Positions 35,251 to 44,571 of a stretch of DNA of 64,000 nt are shown here, in pieces. Position 1 is the stretch's first letter, and each line of letters begins with the position of its first letter. A program made the translations under genes and the position numbers. The notes under the pieces were generated by a model that did not search any database, was not told the DNA's origin, and saw only the letters and a program-made list of their open reading frames with translations. Source of the DNA: Deinococcus sp. Arct2-2 (lineage in GTDB: Bacteria > Deinococcota > Deinococci > Deinococcales > Deinococcaceae); NCBI RefSeq assembly GCF_004801315.1, contig NZ_SSNW01000003.1:1-64000 (forward strand). The letters run 5' to 3'.

Positions 35251-35765
35251 GCGCGGTGGTCTGGCTTCACGGCGACAGTCTCTCTATCGTTGATCCGGCA
35301 CTCACCGCTCAGCCCACCGCGCCCGCACTCTTCGTATTTGACCGCCCCTTCTTATCCAGCCACCGCATCGCTTTTCCCCGACTGGCCTTCATGTACGGCG
35401 GCGTGCGTGATATTGCCGCCGCACGCTCGGCCCCCACCGACATCCGGGTGGGCAGCGTAGCCGAAGAATTGGCCCAATTTGCCCGCGAACATGGAGCCAC
35501 CGAACTGCACGCCACCGAGAATCCGACGCCGGAATTCGGGACGATTTTAACTGGCGTGCGCGAACGCTTTCCAGAGTTGCGGGTGGTGGTGCATCCCGCC
35601 GAACGCTTGACGACTTTCAGCGGCCCAGTGACCAAGTTCTTCGGTTTTTGGAAGAAGGTTCAGGGGGAGGTGTTGAGCGGGGGCGACCTGTTTCGGGGCC
35701 TCGATCTGCCGCCCAGTCCCGAATCCAAGCCCCAGCGCGATCACCGCACCCGCTGGCGGAAATAA
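35238..35765 (+). CDS. Photolyase N-terminal (antenna, alpha/beta) domain as a separate protein
   Basis: A 175-residue Rossmann-like protein. Its pattern follows the DNA_photolyase domain: VVWLHGDSLSIVDPAL (as W-F-R-x-D-L-R-x-x-D-N-P-A-L), PALFVFDRPFL, RIAFPRLAFMYGGVRDI, VGSVAEELAQFAREHGATELHA and a closing TKFFGFWKKV like the V-F-T-P-F-W-K of photolyases. It overlaps the FAD-domain gene, so the two products likely associate. ATG 35238 is used; GTG 35247 in the GTGA overlap is an alternative. In normal photolyases this domain comes first, so gene order is reversed. Confidence 0.75.
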   Translation: MAGVSAVVWLHGDSLSIVDPALTAQPTAPALFVFDRPFLSSHRIAFPRLAFMYGGVRDIAAARSAPTDIRVGSVAEELAQFAREHGATELHATENPTPEFGTILTGVRERFPELRVVVHPAERLTTFSGPVTKFFGFWKKVQGEVLSGGDLFRGLDLPPSPESKPQRDHRTRWRK

Positions 35766-35771
35766 AAGAGA

Positions 35772-35797
35772 AGGCACGGCTCACCAAGCCCGTGCCT
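35772..35797 (-). terminator. Terminator between photolyase pair and PhyH gene
   Basis: AGGCACGG / CCGTGCCT stem with a 10-nt loop; on the minus strand it runs into TCTCTTTTATTT. It serves the PhyH gene and possibly both convergent units. Confidence 0.7.
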
Positions 35798-35811
35798 CTG
35801 GTTGAACGTGA

Positions 35812-36747
35812 TTACTGGTCTAACTTGACATCCCCGGCGCTGCAATAAGACCCCGGCGTGTGGGCCAAATGCACCACCCGCAATTCCTCCTGCTCGGTGC
35901 CGAGGCTGGCCGGACGGAATTCCGGCGCAGCCTGCCAATCAAACTGTGGCTGCTCAGGCGCAGCTTCCTGGTGACGCCGAAGCGCCAGCGGCAGCAAGCG
36001 CATCCGGCGCTCTGTCCATTCAGCGTCCCACGGGCCTTCCGCCGCGATCTGCTCGGCAGCGCGGAACTCGTAGTAGATGGTGCGGCGCAGCTTCTTGCCC
36101 TCCGCCCGCTCGGAACCATGCACCACCATCACGTCATGCAGCAGCACGTCGCCGGGTTCCATTTCCACGTAGATGCTGCCGGGGGCGTCCCAGCCGTACT
36201 GCTCGGCCAACTCACATACATCGGCGGGCGCGGTCTGGCTCCTGGGAATCACGCGCAAGGCACCGCCGCCCGCCCGCGACTCATCCAAATACAAGTCGTA
36301 ATTGAAGATGCGCCAACGACGAGGATGCACCGCGTCTTGATGCCAAGGCACTTTTTCGCCGTCGCCCTCGAACTTGAAGACCATGCTTTCGTAGGTGGGC
36401 ACAAAATTTGGCCCGCACAAGCTTTCAGCCACGCCCAGCACTTCGGGGCTGCCCAACAGTTCCAGAGAGACGGGTTCGCCCTTGTCGTGAACGTAATCGA
36501 CCCGCCACATGACCCGGCCCACTTCCCTGTGGGCAAACAGATGGTCCGAATTTTTGCCGCCGTCCTCTAGGCCGCGCTCTATCCAGCGTTGGCCCGCCGC
36601 CTGAAGCCGCGTGAGCAAGTCGCCCGTGACCCAGTTTCGCAGAACGAGGTAGCCGTGTTCATCAAAAAACTGCACCTGTTCGGCGGTGAGATGAAACGGC
36701 GAAACGGGCGGGGGAAAGGCGGACGGTGCATCGGTTAAAGCAGTCAT
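35812..36747 (-). CDS. Phytanoyl-CoA dioxygenase (PhyH) family Fe(II)/2-oxoglutarate oxygenase
   Basis: A 311-residue double-stranded beta-helix oxygenase. The iron facial triad is visible as His136-x-Asp138 (WHQDAV) and His210 (VVHGSER), with Arg221/222 (RRTIYYEF) for 2-oxoglutarate. The family hydroxylates small molecules; the substrate is unknown. ATG 36747 is preceded by GGAGG, which supports it over the in-frame codons upstream. A divergent AraC-type gene begins 113 bases away and is the obvious candidate regulator. Confidence 0.9.
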   Translation of the reverse strand: MTALTDAPSAFPPPVSPFHLTAEQVQFFDEHGYLVLRNWVTGDLLTRLQAAGQRWIERGLEDGGKNSDHLFAHREVGRVMWRVDYVHDKGEPVSLELLGSPEVLGVAESLCGPNFVPTYESMVFKFEGDGEKVPWHQDAVHPRRWRIFNYDLYLDESRAGGGALRVIPRSQTAPADVCELAEQYGWDAPGSIYVEMEPGDVLLHDVMVVHGSERAEGKKLRRTIYYEFRAAEQIAAEGPWDAEWTERRMRLLPLALRRHQEAAPEQPQFDWQAAPEFRPASLGTEQEELRVVHLAHTPGSYCSAGDVKLDQ

Positions 36748-36847
36748 AGCGGGCCTCCGGTAAGTTGCAGCAACAGCAGTAGAGTTGAGCTTCAGAATAG
36801 AAGGTCCCACTTGGAAAGTCGTTCGGCTTTTGGCTTTGAAGTTCCGG

Positions 36848-36853
36848 TATTCT
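36848..36853 (+). promoter_or_regulatory. Leaderless -10 box (TATTCT) of the AraC-type gene
   Basis: TATTCT ends six bases before GTG 36860. No ribosome-binding site is present, and this decides the chosen start over the longer frame that opens at TTG 36785. Confidence 0.5.
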
Positions 36854-36859
36854 CAGCAT

Positions 36860-37696
36860 GTGCCCGCCCACGTTGCACTGCCAGAGCCGGAAGAAGTGTT
36901 CGGGCTGGCGTGCTGGCGCGGACAGCCGGGGGCTATGGCCACCTTTCACCGACATAGGGAGATAGAACTAAATCTAGTGCTGCGCGGCTCGTTGACCTAC
37001 CTGATCGGGGGCCGCCGCCTGACTGTGGCTGCCGGACAATTGGCGCTGCTCTGGGCCGCCATGCCCCACCGCCTGATGAGCAGCGACCACCAAACCGACG
37101 TGTTTTGGCTGACTGTGCCACTGGGTGACGTGTTGCGCTGGCACTTGCCGCCGCAACTGGTTCAGGCCATGCTGGGCGGTCAGGCGGTGCATTCGGAACC
37201 CACCGACGCCAGCGATCAGGGACGGTTTGAGGGCTGGGCTGACCTCCTCAAGCACCCCGCCTCTGCCGAAGCGCGGCGAATCATTTTGTTGGAGTTGGAG
37301 GCCCGGTTGCGGCGCTTGGCCCTGAACTGGACGGCATCCCCACCGACAGGAAAACCCAAACCCTTGCCGGGTATCGGTGCAGCCGATCATGTGGAACGCA
37401 TGGCCGCGTGTGTGGCCGAGCGGTATCAGCAGCCCCTGAAAGTGGCCGAGATTGCCGCCGCTGCCGGGCTGCATCCCCACTACGCCACCACGCTGTTTCG
37501 GGCGGCGTTGGGCGTGGGCCTCAGCGAATACCTGACCCAGTCGCGCATCGCCCACGCCCAACGCCTGCTGCTGACCACCGATTTGCCCGTGCTGGACATC
37601 ATGCACGAAGTGGGCTTCCGCTCTACCAGCCGCTTTCACGAGGCGTTTGTGCAGGCGTGTGGCGTGGCTCCCAGAGCCTTTCGGCAGAGAGCTTGA
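36860..37696 (+). CDS. AraC-family transcriptional regulator
   Basis: A 278-residue regulator. The N-terminal cupin (about 20-110: FHRHREIELNLVLRGSLTYLIGG) should bind a ligand. The C-terminal pair of helix-turn-helix motifs (about 180-275) has LKVAEIAAAAGLHPHYATTLF and VLDIMHEVGFRSTSRFHEAFVQACGVAPRAFRQ. It is divergent from the PhyH oxygenase, and this arrangement suggests it controls that gene in response to the substrate. The gene could start at TTG 36785, adding 25 residues. Confidence 0.88.
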   Translation: MPAHVALPEPEEVFGLACWRGQPGAMATFHRHREIELNLVLRGSLTYLIGGRRLTVAAGQLALLWAAMPHRLMSSDHQTDVFWLTVPLGDVLRWHLPPQLVQAMLGGQAVHSEPTDASDQGRFEGWADLLKHPASAEARRIILLELEARLRRLALNWTASPPTGKPKPLPGIGAADHVERMAACVAERYQQPLKVAEIAAAAGLHPHYATTLFRAALGVGLSEYLTQSRIAHAQRLLLTTDLPVLDIMHEVGFRSTSRFHEAFVQACGVAPRAFRQRA

Positions 37697-37715
37697 AGAC
37701 AGGGGCTTAAGCTCT
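37688..37715. terminator. Small convergent terminator-like hairpin
   Basis: AGAGCTT / AAGCTCT, 14-nt loop, spans the ends of the convergent AraC-type and MFS genes. Only seven pairs and no long T-run, so it is a weak candidate. Confidence 0.4.
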
Positions 37716-39171
37716 AGCCTTTGGCCTGCAACCGCACCGCCACCACCCGCGCCAATACTGCGCCTGCCAGCGTGACGCCAAATGCCAACGCAAAAGCCGT
37801 ACTCAGCGGCGTGGCCCGCGCAATCAGTGCGCCGCCTGCACCTGCGGCCAGCGCGACCATCAGCACTTCTATATTTGCCAACTGGCCCGACAATTCGCCC
37901 GCACCCGCGCCCTGTGAATCTGCGCTCGCCAGTGCAAACAGGCTGTTGCTGTTGTAGCCGATGCCCATGCTCAGGCAGGCCACGAACCAGCCGACGTAGG
38001 CGCTCCAGAGGGGGAGGCCGCCCAACACGCCAGCGGTGGTCAGGAGCAGTCCAGCCAGCACGCCGAGCATGCCAGCACGCACGCGGGCGGGGCGGGTGTG
38101 GGGGCCAAAGCGCCGCTCCAATTGCGCCTGTAGCCACGCGCCCAATGTCCAAGTGGCCCCGCCGACGCTGAGTAAACCGCCCGCTTGAGTAAGGGTCAGG
38201 CCGCGCAACTCGTGCAGGGCCAGCGGCAGAAACGAATTGGTGCCCAACAATGCAAAAGCCGCCAAGCCGCGCACCGCCAACGCGGCAGGCAAGCCGCGCT
38301 GCGCCCGCCAGAGGCCCGCCGGAAACAACGAGCGTGAAGTCAGGGCTATACCCACTGCTCCCGCGGCAACGAGAGCCAGCCCCCAGAGATCAGGACGGCG
38401 CAGGCCCTCAATCAGCGACCCGGATGCCACCGATAAGCCCAGCGCAGGCCACAACACCCGGCGACTGACCAAGCCGCCTGGCCCACTTGCGCTTTGTTCT
38501 GATGGCTTGGGCGCGTTCCGCAGCGGCAATATGCACAGCGGCGCACCCAGCACCAGCACGGGCAGCAGCCCCCAGAACACGGCCCGCCAAGACCACGCGT
38601 CGGCAATCAGGCTGGCAATCAATGGCCCAGTCAGGGCGGGAATCAGCCACGCACTCGACACCGCCGCCAACATGCGGGCGCGGGCCTGTTCGGGGTAACG
38701 CGACGTGATCACCGCAAACGGCAACAGTCCCAGCCCGCCTGCGCCGAGGCCCTGCACCAGTCGGCCCAGCACGAACACAGGCATCGTGGGGGCCAAACCT
38801 GCCCCCAGCAATCCGAGCGCGAAGACCGCTAGAGACACACTGGCCCCCACCGCCAGCCCCCGCCGATCGGACAGTAATCCTGTGAACACGGCCCCAAACA
38901 AGCTGGACAGCAAGAAGGCGCTGGACGCCCAGCCATACAGGGCAAGCCCCTGCAAATCGTCGGCCACACGCGGCAATACCGTGCTGACCGCCATCGCCTC
39001 GAACGCCACGATCAAGACGACCAGCAGCAACCCGGCGCTGAGCGTGGGCGGCACAGCGGTAGGCAGCACAGTGGTAGGCGGCACAGTGGTAGGCGGCACG
39101 GCGGGTTCAGACAGGCCAGATTCCTTGCGGCTAGGCGGGGGAGAGGGGCGGGCAGCACGCACGAGCGCCAT
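37714..39171 (-). CDS. MFS drug/efflux transporter
   Basis: A 485-residue major facilitator with about 14 membrane helices (DHA2-like). The conserved loop between helices 2 and 3 reads GLLSDRRGLAVG, and helix 5 region has LVQGLGAGGLG (motif C-like, GxxxGGxxxG). It likely exports small toxic compounds using the proton gradient. The N-terminal tail before helix 1 contains repeated PPTTV units encoded by 15-bp DNA repeats (39046-39105). ATG 39171 was taken; an upstream frame adds 19 residues. No regulator is directly adjacent. Confidence 0.87.
   Translation of the reverse strand: MALVRAARPSPPPSRKESGLSEPAVPPTTVPPTTVLPTAVPPTLSAGLLLVVLIVAFEAMAVSTVLPRVADDLQGLALYGWASSAFLLSSLFGAVFTGLLSDRRGLAVGASVSLAVFALGLLGAGLAPTMPVFVLGRLVQGLGAGGLGLLPFAVITSRYPEQARARMLAAVSSAWLIPALTGPLIASLIADAWSWRAVFWGLLPVLVLGAPLCILPLRNAPKPSEQSASGPGGLVSRRVLWPALGLSVASGSLIEGLRRPDLWGLALVAAGAVGIALTSRSLFPAGLWRAQRGLPAALAVRGLAAFALLGTNSFLPLALHELRGLTLTQAGGLLSVGGATWTLGAWLQAQLERRFGPHTRPARVRAGMLGVLAGLLLTTAGVLGGLPLWSAYVGWFVACLSMGIGYNSNSLFALASADSQGAGAGELSGQLANIEVLMVALAAGAGGALIARATPLSTAFALAFGVTLAGAVLARVVAVRLQAKG
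39046..39105. repeat. 15-bp tandem repeat inside the MFS gene
   Basis: Four imperfect copies of GGCGGCACAGTGGTA encode the PPTTV-type repeat in the N-terminal tail. Such in-frame minisatellites can change copy number. Confidence 0.7.
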
Positions 39172-39236
39172 CTTTTCACACCGGGGCAATGCAGGGGGCA
39201 AGGATGAGGCAAAACCTATGCAGCACAAAAGAAGGA

Positions 39237-39279
39237 GCGGGGAGACTGAGCCGCAGCTTTAACCGTCCAGTCTCCCCGC
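39237..39279 (-). terminator. Rho-independent terminator of the VWA gene
   Basis: A 12-bp stem, GCGGGGAGACTG / CAGTCTCCCCGC, with a 19-nt loop, runs into TCCTTCTTTTG on the minus strand. Confidence 0.75.
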
Positions 39280-39339
39280 CCCCCCATTCCGTGTTGTGAA
39301 GGTTCAATTCCCGCAGGAAACCGAGCTTGATTTCAGCAG

Positions 39340-40608
39340 TTACTCCTTGCTGCGGCTGCGGTTGTAGCTTTGACTCAGGGCGCGTTTGCGGGTGAGGGTC
39401 TGATCGATATCGGCGTTTGCAGCCAAGTCGTTCAGGGCGTGCGCTTCCTGCTGCGCGACTGGCGCGGGCATGCTGGACGCATATTCGGCAAAGGCGACGC
39501 GGCGCGAGTTCAGGGCATGCTGCGCTCCTAACACGTTCCCCGCATCCAGCAGATGCACGGCGTCCTCTTTGGCACGGGCGTTGTGCAGCAGTTGCTCGGC
39601 CAGTCGCACCGCACGGTGTTCGGGCAGCGCGGCGTAAGCGTCGGCACTCAGCACGGGCAGAGTCAGTTGCACACGCTGGCTGCGGCGCACCCCGTCACGG
39701 CCTGTCCACGCCAGCCGAATGCGGGTCACGCCCACCTCGGCAGCTTGCCCTTGCGCGGGCACTTGCAGCGTAAACACCACCTCTAGGGGCCGCTCGGCAA
39801 TCAGGTTGGGCAACTGATAGCGCCCAAACTCGTTGCGGGTCAGCGTATTGATGACCTCCACTCTGGACACCTGCAAGGCCGGATTGGGTTCTAGGCCGAG
39901 GCTGACCGTATGGCCCACCGTGCGCGAAAAGCCCTGCAATTCGGCGGCGAAGAAGGCGGGAAGGGCTTCGGCGTCTTCGATATGCTCAAAATTGCCGTCT
40001 CCGGCGTCGGCCATTGCCCGCAGCAGGTCTTCTTGGTAGTCGCGGCCCAGCCCAACGGTGCTGGTGCTGACGCCGCGCTGGGTCAGCCCGCGCACATGCT
40101 GGGCGATCCTGTCTGGCTGCGTTTCGCCGACATTGGCTTGCCCGTCGCTCAGCAGCAGCACGCGGTTCAGGGCTTCCGGGTTCAGATGTTGGGCGGTCAG
40201 GGTGGCCCCTTCTACCCAGCCCGCATGCAGCGCCGTCATGCCGCCCGCCGCAATGCCCTCTACCGTGCGGCACAGCACTTCTGAGTCAGTGACCAGTTGC
40301 GGCGCGATCAGCATTTCCACGGTGTTGTCAAAAATGACCACGCTGAGGCGGTCTTGGGGTTGCAAAGCACGAATGGCCGTTTTCGCTGCCTGCCGCGCCA
40401 TTTCTAGCGGGTGGCCGCTCATGCTGCCGCTTCTATCGAGTACCAGCGAGAGGTTGATGGGCGCACGCGCTCCAGCACGCAATTCGGGCGCAGGCGGCGT
40501 AATGCGGGCCAGCACCGTAATGTGGTACGCCTGACCCGCAGGCAGTCCGGCTTTCAGCGGCAACAGTTCGATCTGGGGCAGGTGGGCAGGAGCAACAGGA
40601 GTAGGCAT
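39340..40608 (-). CDS. VWA-domain protein
   Basis: A 422-residue cytoplasmic-looking protein with a von Willebrand A domain (about 50-235). The MIDAS metal site is intact: DRSGSMS (Asp58, Ser60, Ser62), Thr in GGMTALHAG and Asp in LLLSDGQANVG. No signal peptide or membrane helix is seen. The C-terminal part (240-422) is a beta-rich region plus helices typical of this Ca-activated-channel-like bacterial group; its partner is unknown. GGAGG precedes the ATG. A MerR-like gene lies directly upstream on the same strand, separated by a region with a strong promoter and tandem direct repeats. Confidence 0.88.
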   Translation of the reverse strand: MPTPVAPAHLPQIELLPLKAGLPAGQAYHITVLARITPPAPELRAGARAPINLSLVLDRSGSMSGHPLEMARQAAKTAIRALQPQDRLSVVIFDNTVEMLIAPQLVTDSEVLCRTVEGIAAGGMTALHAGWVEGATLTAQHLNPEALNRVLLLSDGQANVGETQPDRIAQHVRGLTQRGVSTSTVGLGRDYQEDLLRAMADAGDGNFEHIEDAEALPAFFAAELQGFSRTVGHTVSLGLEPNPALQVSRVEVINTLTRNEFGRYQLPNLIAERPLEVVFTLQVPAQGQAAEVGVTRIRLAWTGRDGVRRSQRVQLTLPVLSADAYAALPEHRAVRLAEQLLHNARAKEDAVHLLDAGNVLGAQHALNSRRVAFAEYASSMPAPVAQQEAHALNDLAANADIDQTLTRKRALSQSYNRSRSKE

Positions 40609-40713
40609 AGCAGACCTCCAAAGGGTCAGGCGACAGGGCGGAGCAGCAGTGTGGACGGGGCTATGGGCGACGGCGTGAGCAGCAGCTTGACGCCACTCCT
40701 CTGGAACACCCAG

Positions 40714-40748
40714 AGTCTACATCAACAATCTACATTGTCAACAATTTA
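40714..40748 (-). promoter_or_regulatory. VWA-gene promoter overlapped by a tandem operator candidate
   Basis: On the minus strand, -35 TTGACA (40736-40741) and -10 TAGACT (40714-40719) are 16 bases apart. On the plus strand, TCAACAATCTA (40722-40732) and TCAACAATTTA (40738-40748) repeat with a 16-base period across the -35. The neighbouring MerR-like protein is a plausible binder. Confidence 0.6.
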
Positions 40749-40759
40749 AGCTGTTAGGC

Positions 40760-41626
40760 TTAGTCTTGTTCTGGCCTGTTGTCAGTTTGGCCCGCGCCCG
40801 CGTCATCGGTTGACGTGCGCTTGCTGGCCCTCTGTAAGACGAGCAGTGACGCCCGAATCTCCTGCATCAACGCGTCCCATTGCCCGGACGTTTGCGGCCA
40901 CGCCAACGTGCTCCTCACCTGCAGCTCTAATCCACGCCGAACCTCTAAGCGGGTTACAGTGTGCGGTTTGCGGGGGTGCGGTGGAATGGGGGAAGGACTT
41001 GCCGTAATGCCCAGCATTGGCCGGAATTGAGGAGGGGGCGCAGATTGGTACGCCACGATCTCCCGTTGATCGGCCTGCGGTGCCGGGGCAGGGGAGGGGA
41101 GAGCTGGGGGCAAACCCGCATCTTTGCGAAGTCGGTCGACAAAGGACATGATGCCTGTGTCCGTTTGAGGCCTATTCGTTTGTGGCGCTGTGGCTTGCTG
41201 CCGACGCCTCTGCATTCCGGCGCGGCTCTCTGATCCGGCACGCTCCACTTCAGTCCCGCCAAGTCCAGCACCGCCCAGCCCGTCGCTGCCCTGCATCGCC
41301 AGCGCCGCCAATTCCTCTTCACTCCGGGATTCCAGCGCCGACATCAACACTTTGCCGCCCAAGCCGTCGGCCATCAGGCGGCGCAGGGCCAACAGTTCCA
41401 GCAGATGCCTGCGCGTATAGCGGGCTTCACGGCCTTCGCGGCGCGGCGCACTCAGCAGGCCCAGCGTGGTGTAATGCCGCACCAGCCGCGCATTCACCTC
41501 GTCTTTGGGCCGCCCGGAGCGGTCTTCGGGCAGCAGGTAGACGAGCCGCCTGTTGGCTTCGTACACCAACTGCTCTATCCCGCCTGCCCAGTCGCCCGCA
41601 ATGTCCAACTCTACGCCCGCCAACAT
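40760..41626 (-). CDS. MerR-like transcriptional regulator
   Basis: A 288-residue protein. A MerR winged helix-turn-helix lies at about residues 42-90: NARLVRHYTTLGLLSAPRREG, then ARYTRRHLLELLALRRLMADG. It has an N-terminal extension before the HTH and a long, low-complexity Pro/Gln/Ala region (about 115-205) leading to a C-terminal tail, unlike classical MerR, so the ligand or partner is unknown. It is upstream of the VWA gene, which it may regulate. -10 TACCCT ends six bases before the ATG, so the gene is probably leaderless. Confidence 0.75.
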   Translation of the reverse strand: MLAGVELDIAGDWAGGIEQLVYEANRRLVYLLPEDRSGRPKDEVNARLVRHYTTLGLLSAPRREGREARYTRRHLLELLALRRLMADGLGGKVLMSALESRSEEELAALAMQGSDGLGGAGLGGTEVERAGSESRAGMQRRRQQATAPQTNRPQTDTGIMSFVDRLRKDAGLPPALPSPAPAPQADQREIVAYQSAPPPQFRPMLGITASPSPIPPHPRKPHTVTRLEVRRGLELQVRSTLAWPQTSGQWDALMQEIRASLLVLQRASKRTSTDDAGAGQTDNRPEQD

Positions 41627-41632
41627 AGCCGC

Positions 41633-41638
41633 AGGGTA
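41633..41638 (-). promoter_or_regulatory. Leaderless -10 box (TACCCT) of the MerR-like gene
   Basis: TACCCT on the minus strand ends six bases before ATG 41626. Confidence 0.45.
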
Positions 41639-41741
41639 ACAGGAAAGTGCCCCACCCTAACCCGATTAGGCCAACACATCGGGATTAAGCGGGGCGACCG
41701 AACAGCAACAGTGTTGTTGAGCCGTGTTGCTTTAGCCGGTT

Positions 41742-42707
41742 CTAACGCACGCTGACTTTGGGCACGTCGTTGGGAAACACGTAACTCGTCCGCATCACGA
41801 TGTCTTGTTCGTAATTGCCGAACTTGCGGCCAAACAAATTGAGGCCGGAACAGTTGCGGGCGTCCGGCTTCACACCAAGGCGCACTTTGATCTGATTGGC
41901 CCCCTGAATCTTCAGGTCGTTCAGCGTCACGTCAGACAACCGGTCGCCATCTATATAGGAGCCGTCTTCGGTTACGATCCAGTGCTTGAGCAGGCCGTGT
42001 GTGGTTTGGTCTTCATTCCACCACCGGGGCGTGAGGCGAGTACGCACACCGCCAAAATCGCCGGGACTGGTAAAGGTGCCCACTTCTTGCCCATTGATCC
42101 AGAGCGTGATGTCGGACGGCCACTCCGGGTCGTATTGCGGCGCTTCCGAACAAATTTCCATGCTGAGATCGAGCTTGTCGGGCGCGGCTCCGTACGGCAG
42201 ATTGTTGGGAAAAATGTATTCCACGTAGCCCGATTTGCCAAACCATAAGATTTGGGCATAGACGTGATCAGGTTCGTACAGGGAACGTGGATTGTCCAGC
42301 ATGCCGATGATTTTGGTCTCAGAGGCGAGGCCACACGTCGGCTGGGCCTCGATGTGGGCGTAATTGCCGATGGGCATAGACACCGTGACCAGATCGGGGT
42401 TGGATTCCACCGCCGCGCCCGGAACCTTGTAAATAATTTCATCGAACCGTTTGGAACACAGTTTTTGTGACCCGCGCGTGCCGGGCTCGTATTCCACCGA
42501 AATCAGCCCGGCGGCCTGCAGCTGCTTGAGGTTGAAGTTGACGGTGGAGTGCGGCAAATTCAGCGCGTCGGCCAACTCGGACACGTTCATGACGTTGTGA
42601 GACAGCATGCTCAGGATCAGCAGCCGGGTTTCGTTGGCAAGGGCTTTCAAGACGCCGAGGGCCACTTCGCCCTCCAGAGTCAGTGTGCGGTTTCCGGAAG
42701 CAGGCAT
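41742..42707 (-). CDS. ArsR-type HTH regulator with a large C-terminal sensor domain
   Basis: A 321-residue protein. Residues 10-90 are an ArsR-like winged helix: VLKALANETRLLILSMLS, NVSELADALNLPHSTVNFNLKQLQAAGLI. The remaining 230 residues are beta-rich, with DITLWINGQEVGTFTSPGDFGG and LNDLKIQGANQIKVRLGVKPDA, and resemble a carbohydrate-sensing type domain of a sugar-regulator group, not classical metal-binding ArsR. It is divergent from the sugar transporter/GH43 operon, and a palindrome covers that operon's promoter, so it is the likely repressor. AAGGAG precedes ATG 42707. Confidence 0.85.
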   Translation of the reverse strand: MPASGNRTLTLEGEVALGVLKALANETRLLILSMLSHNVMNVSELADALNLPHSTVNFNLKQLQAAGLISVEYEPGTRGSQKLCSKRFDEIIYKVPGAAVESNPDLVTVSMPIGNYAHIEAQPTCGLASETKIIGMLDNPRSLYEPDHVYAQILWFGKSGYVEYIFPNNLPYGAAPDKLDLSMEICSEAPQYDPEWPSDITLWINGQEVGTFTSPGDFGGVRTRLTPRWWNEDQTTHGLLKHWIVTEDGSYIDGDRLSDVTLNDLKIQGANQIKVRLGVKPDARNCSGLNLFGRKFGNYEQDIVMRTSYVFPNDVPKVSVR

Positions 42708-42877
42708 CACTTCTCCTTTCAGGAGACGACTATAACAACATTTAGTTTGAGTTGGTGGGTTTCTGAGAGTCAGCTGACCTCACCGGACAAGCGCATTGGG
42801 AAAACATGACGCCCTGCAGGCACAGCTTTCCAGCAAGTCCGGTAAATTCTTGTTGCCGCCGAGTCAGGTACCCAAAC

Positions 42878-42913
42878 AATTTGTTGACTTATAACAAATT
42901 AAGCTGTTAGTAT
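42878..42913 (+). promoter_or_regulatory. Promoter and operator of the sugar ABC/GH43 operon
   Basis: -35 TTGACT (42884-42889) and -10 TAGTAT (42908-42913) are 18 bases apart. A perfect inverted repeat, AATTTGTT-7-AACAAATT (42878-42900), covers the -35 and spacer. A related half-site (ATAACAACATT) lies at the regulator's own promoter near 42730-42742, consistent with autoregulation. The leader to the first gene is about 200 nt. Confidence 0.65.
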
Positions 42914-43125
42914 CTATGCACCAAGCGGTCACAATCTATGCAGAACACTCTGCGCCCCGTGAAGGAGGATTCCTGATTTATCCCGTGCTAGGCAATGTCA
43001 GCCCCAATGGTGGCCGCCACGAGATTCTGACCTTGGCCCATCTGCGATACTGAACTACCCCGTTCACCCTGCACATCTTTCCTGTGCGCAACAGTTGTCT
43101 TTTCCTTAGTTTTAGGAGGCAGTCC

Positions 43126-44421
<1,296 letters not shown>

Positions 44422-44465
44422 ACAGAGCGGCTTAGCGTTCTGAGCTGAAAGGTTTAGAACGGAAG

Positions 44466-44507
44466 TGGGAGCGGTCGGGTTTCCTGTTCGGGAGAGGGCC
44501 GCTCCCA
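44466..44507 (+). terminator. Intercistronic hairpin after the binding-protein gene
   Basis: TGGGAGCGG / CCGCTCCCA with a 24-nt loop. Such hairpins often protect or partly terminate the message so that binding protein is made in excess over permease. Confidence 0.6.
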
Positions 44508-44571
44508 TTGGCATGTCGCCTCAGCAAGTGCTGGAATACACGCAAATCCCACAGCAGACGAGGTAAGCAGC

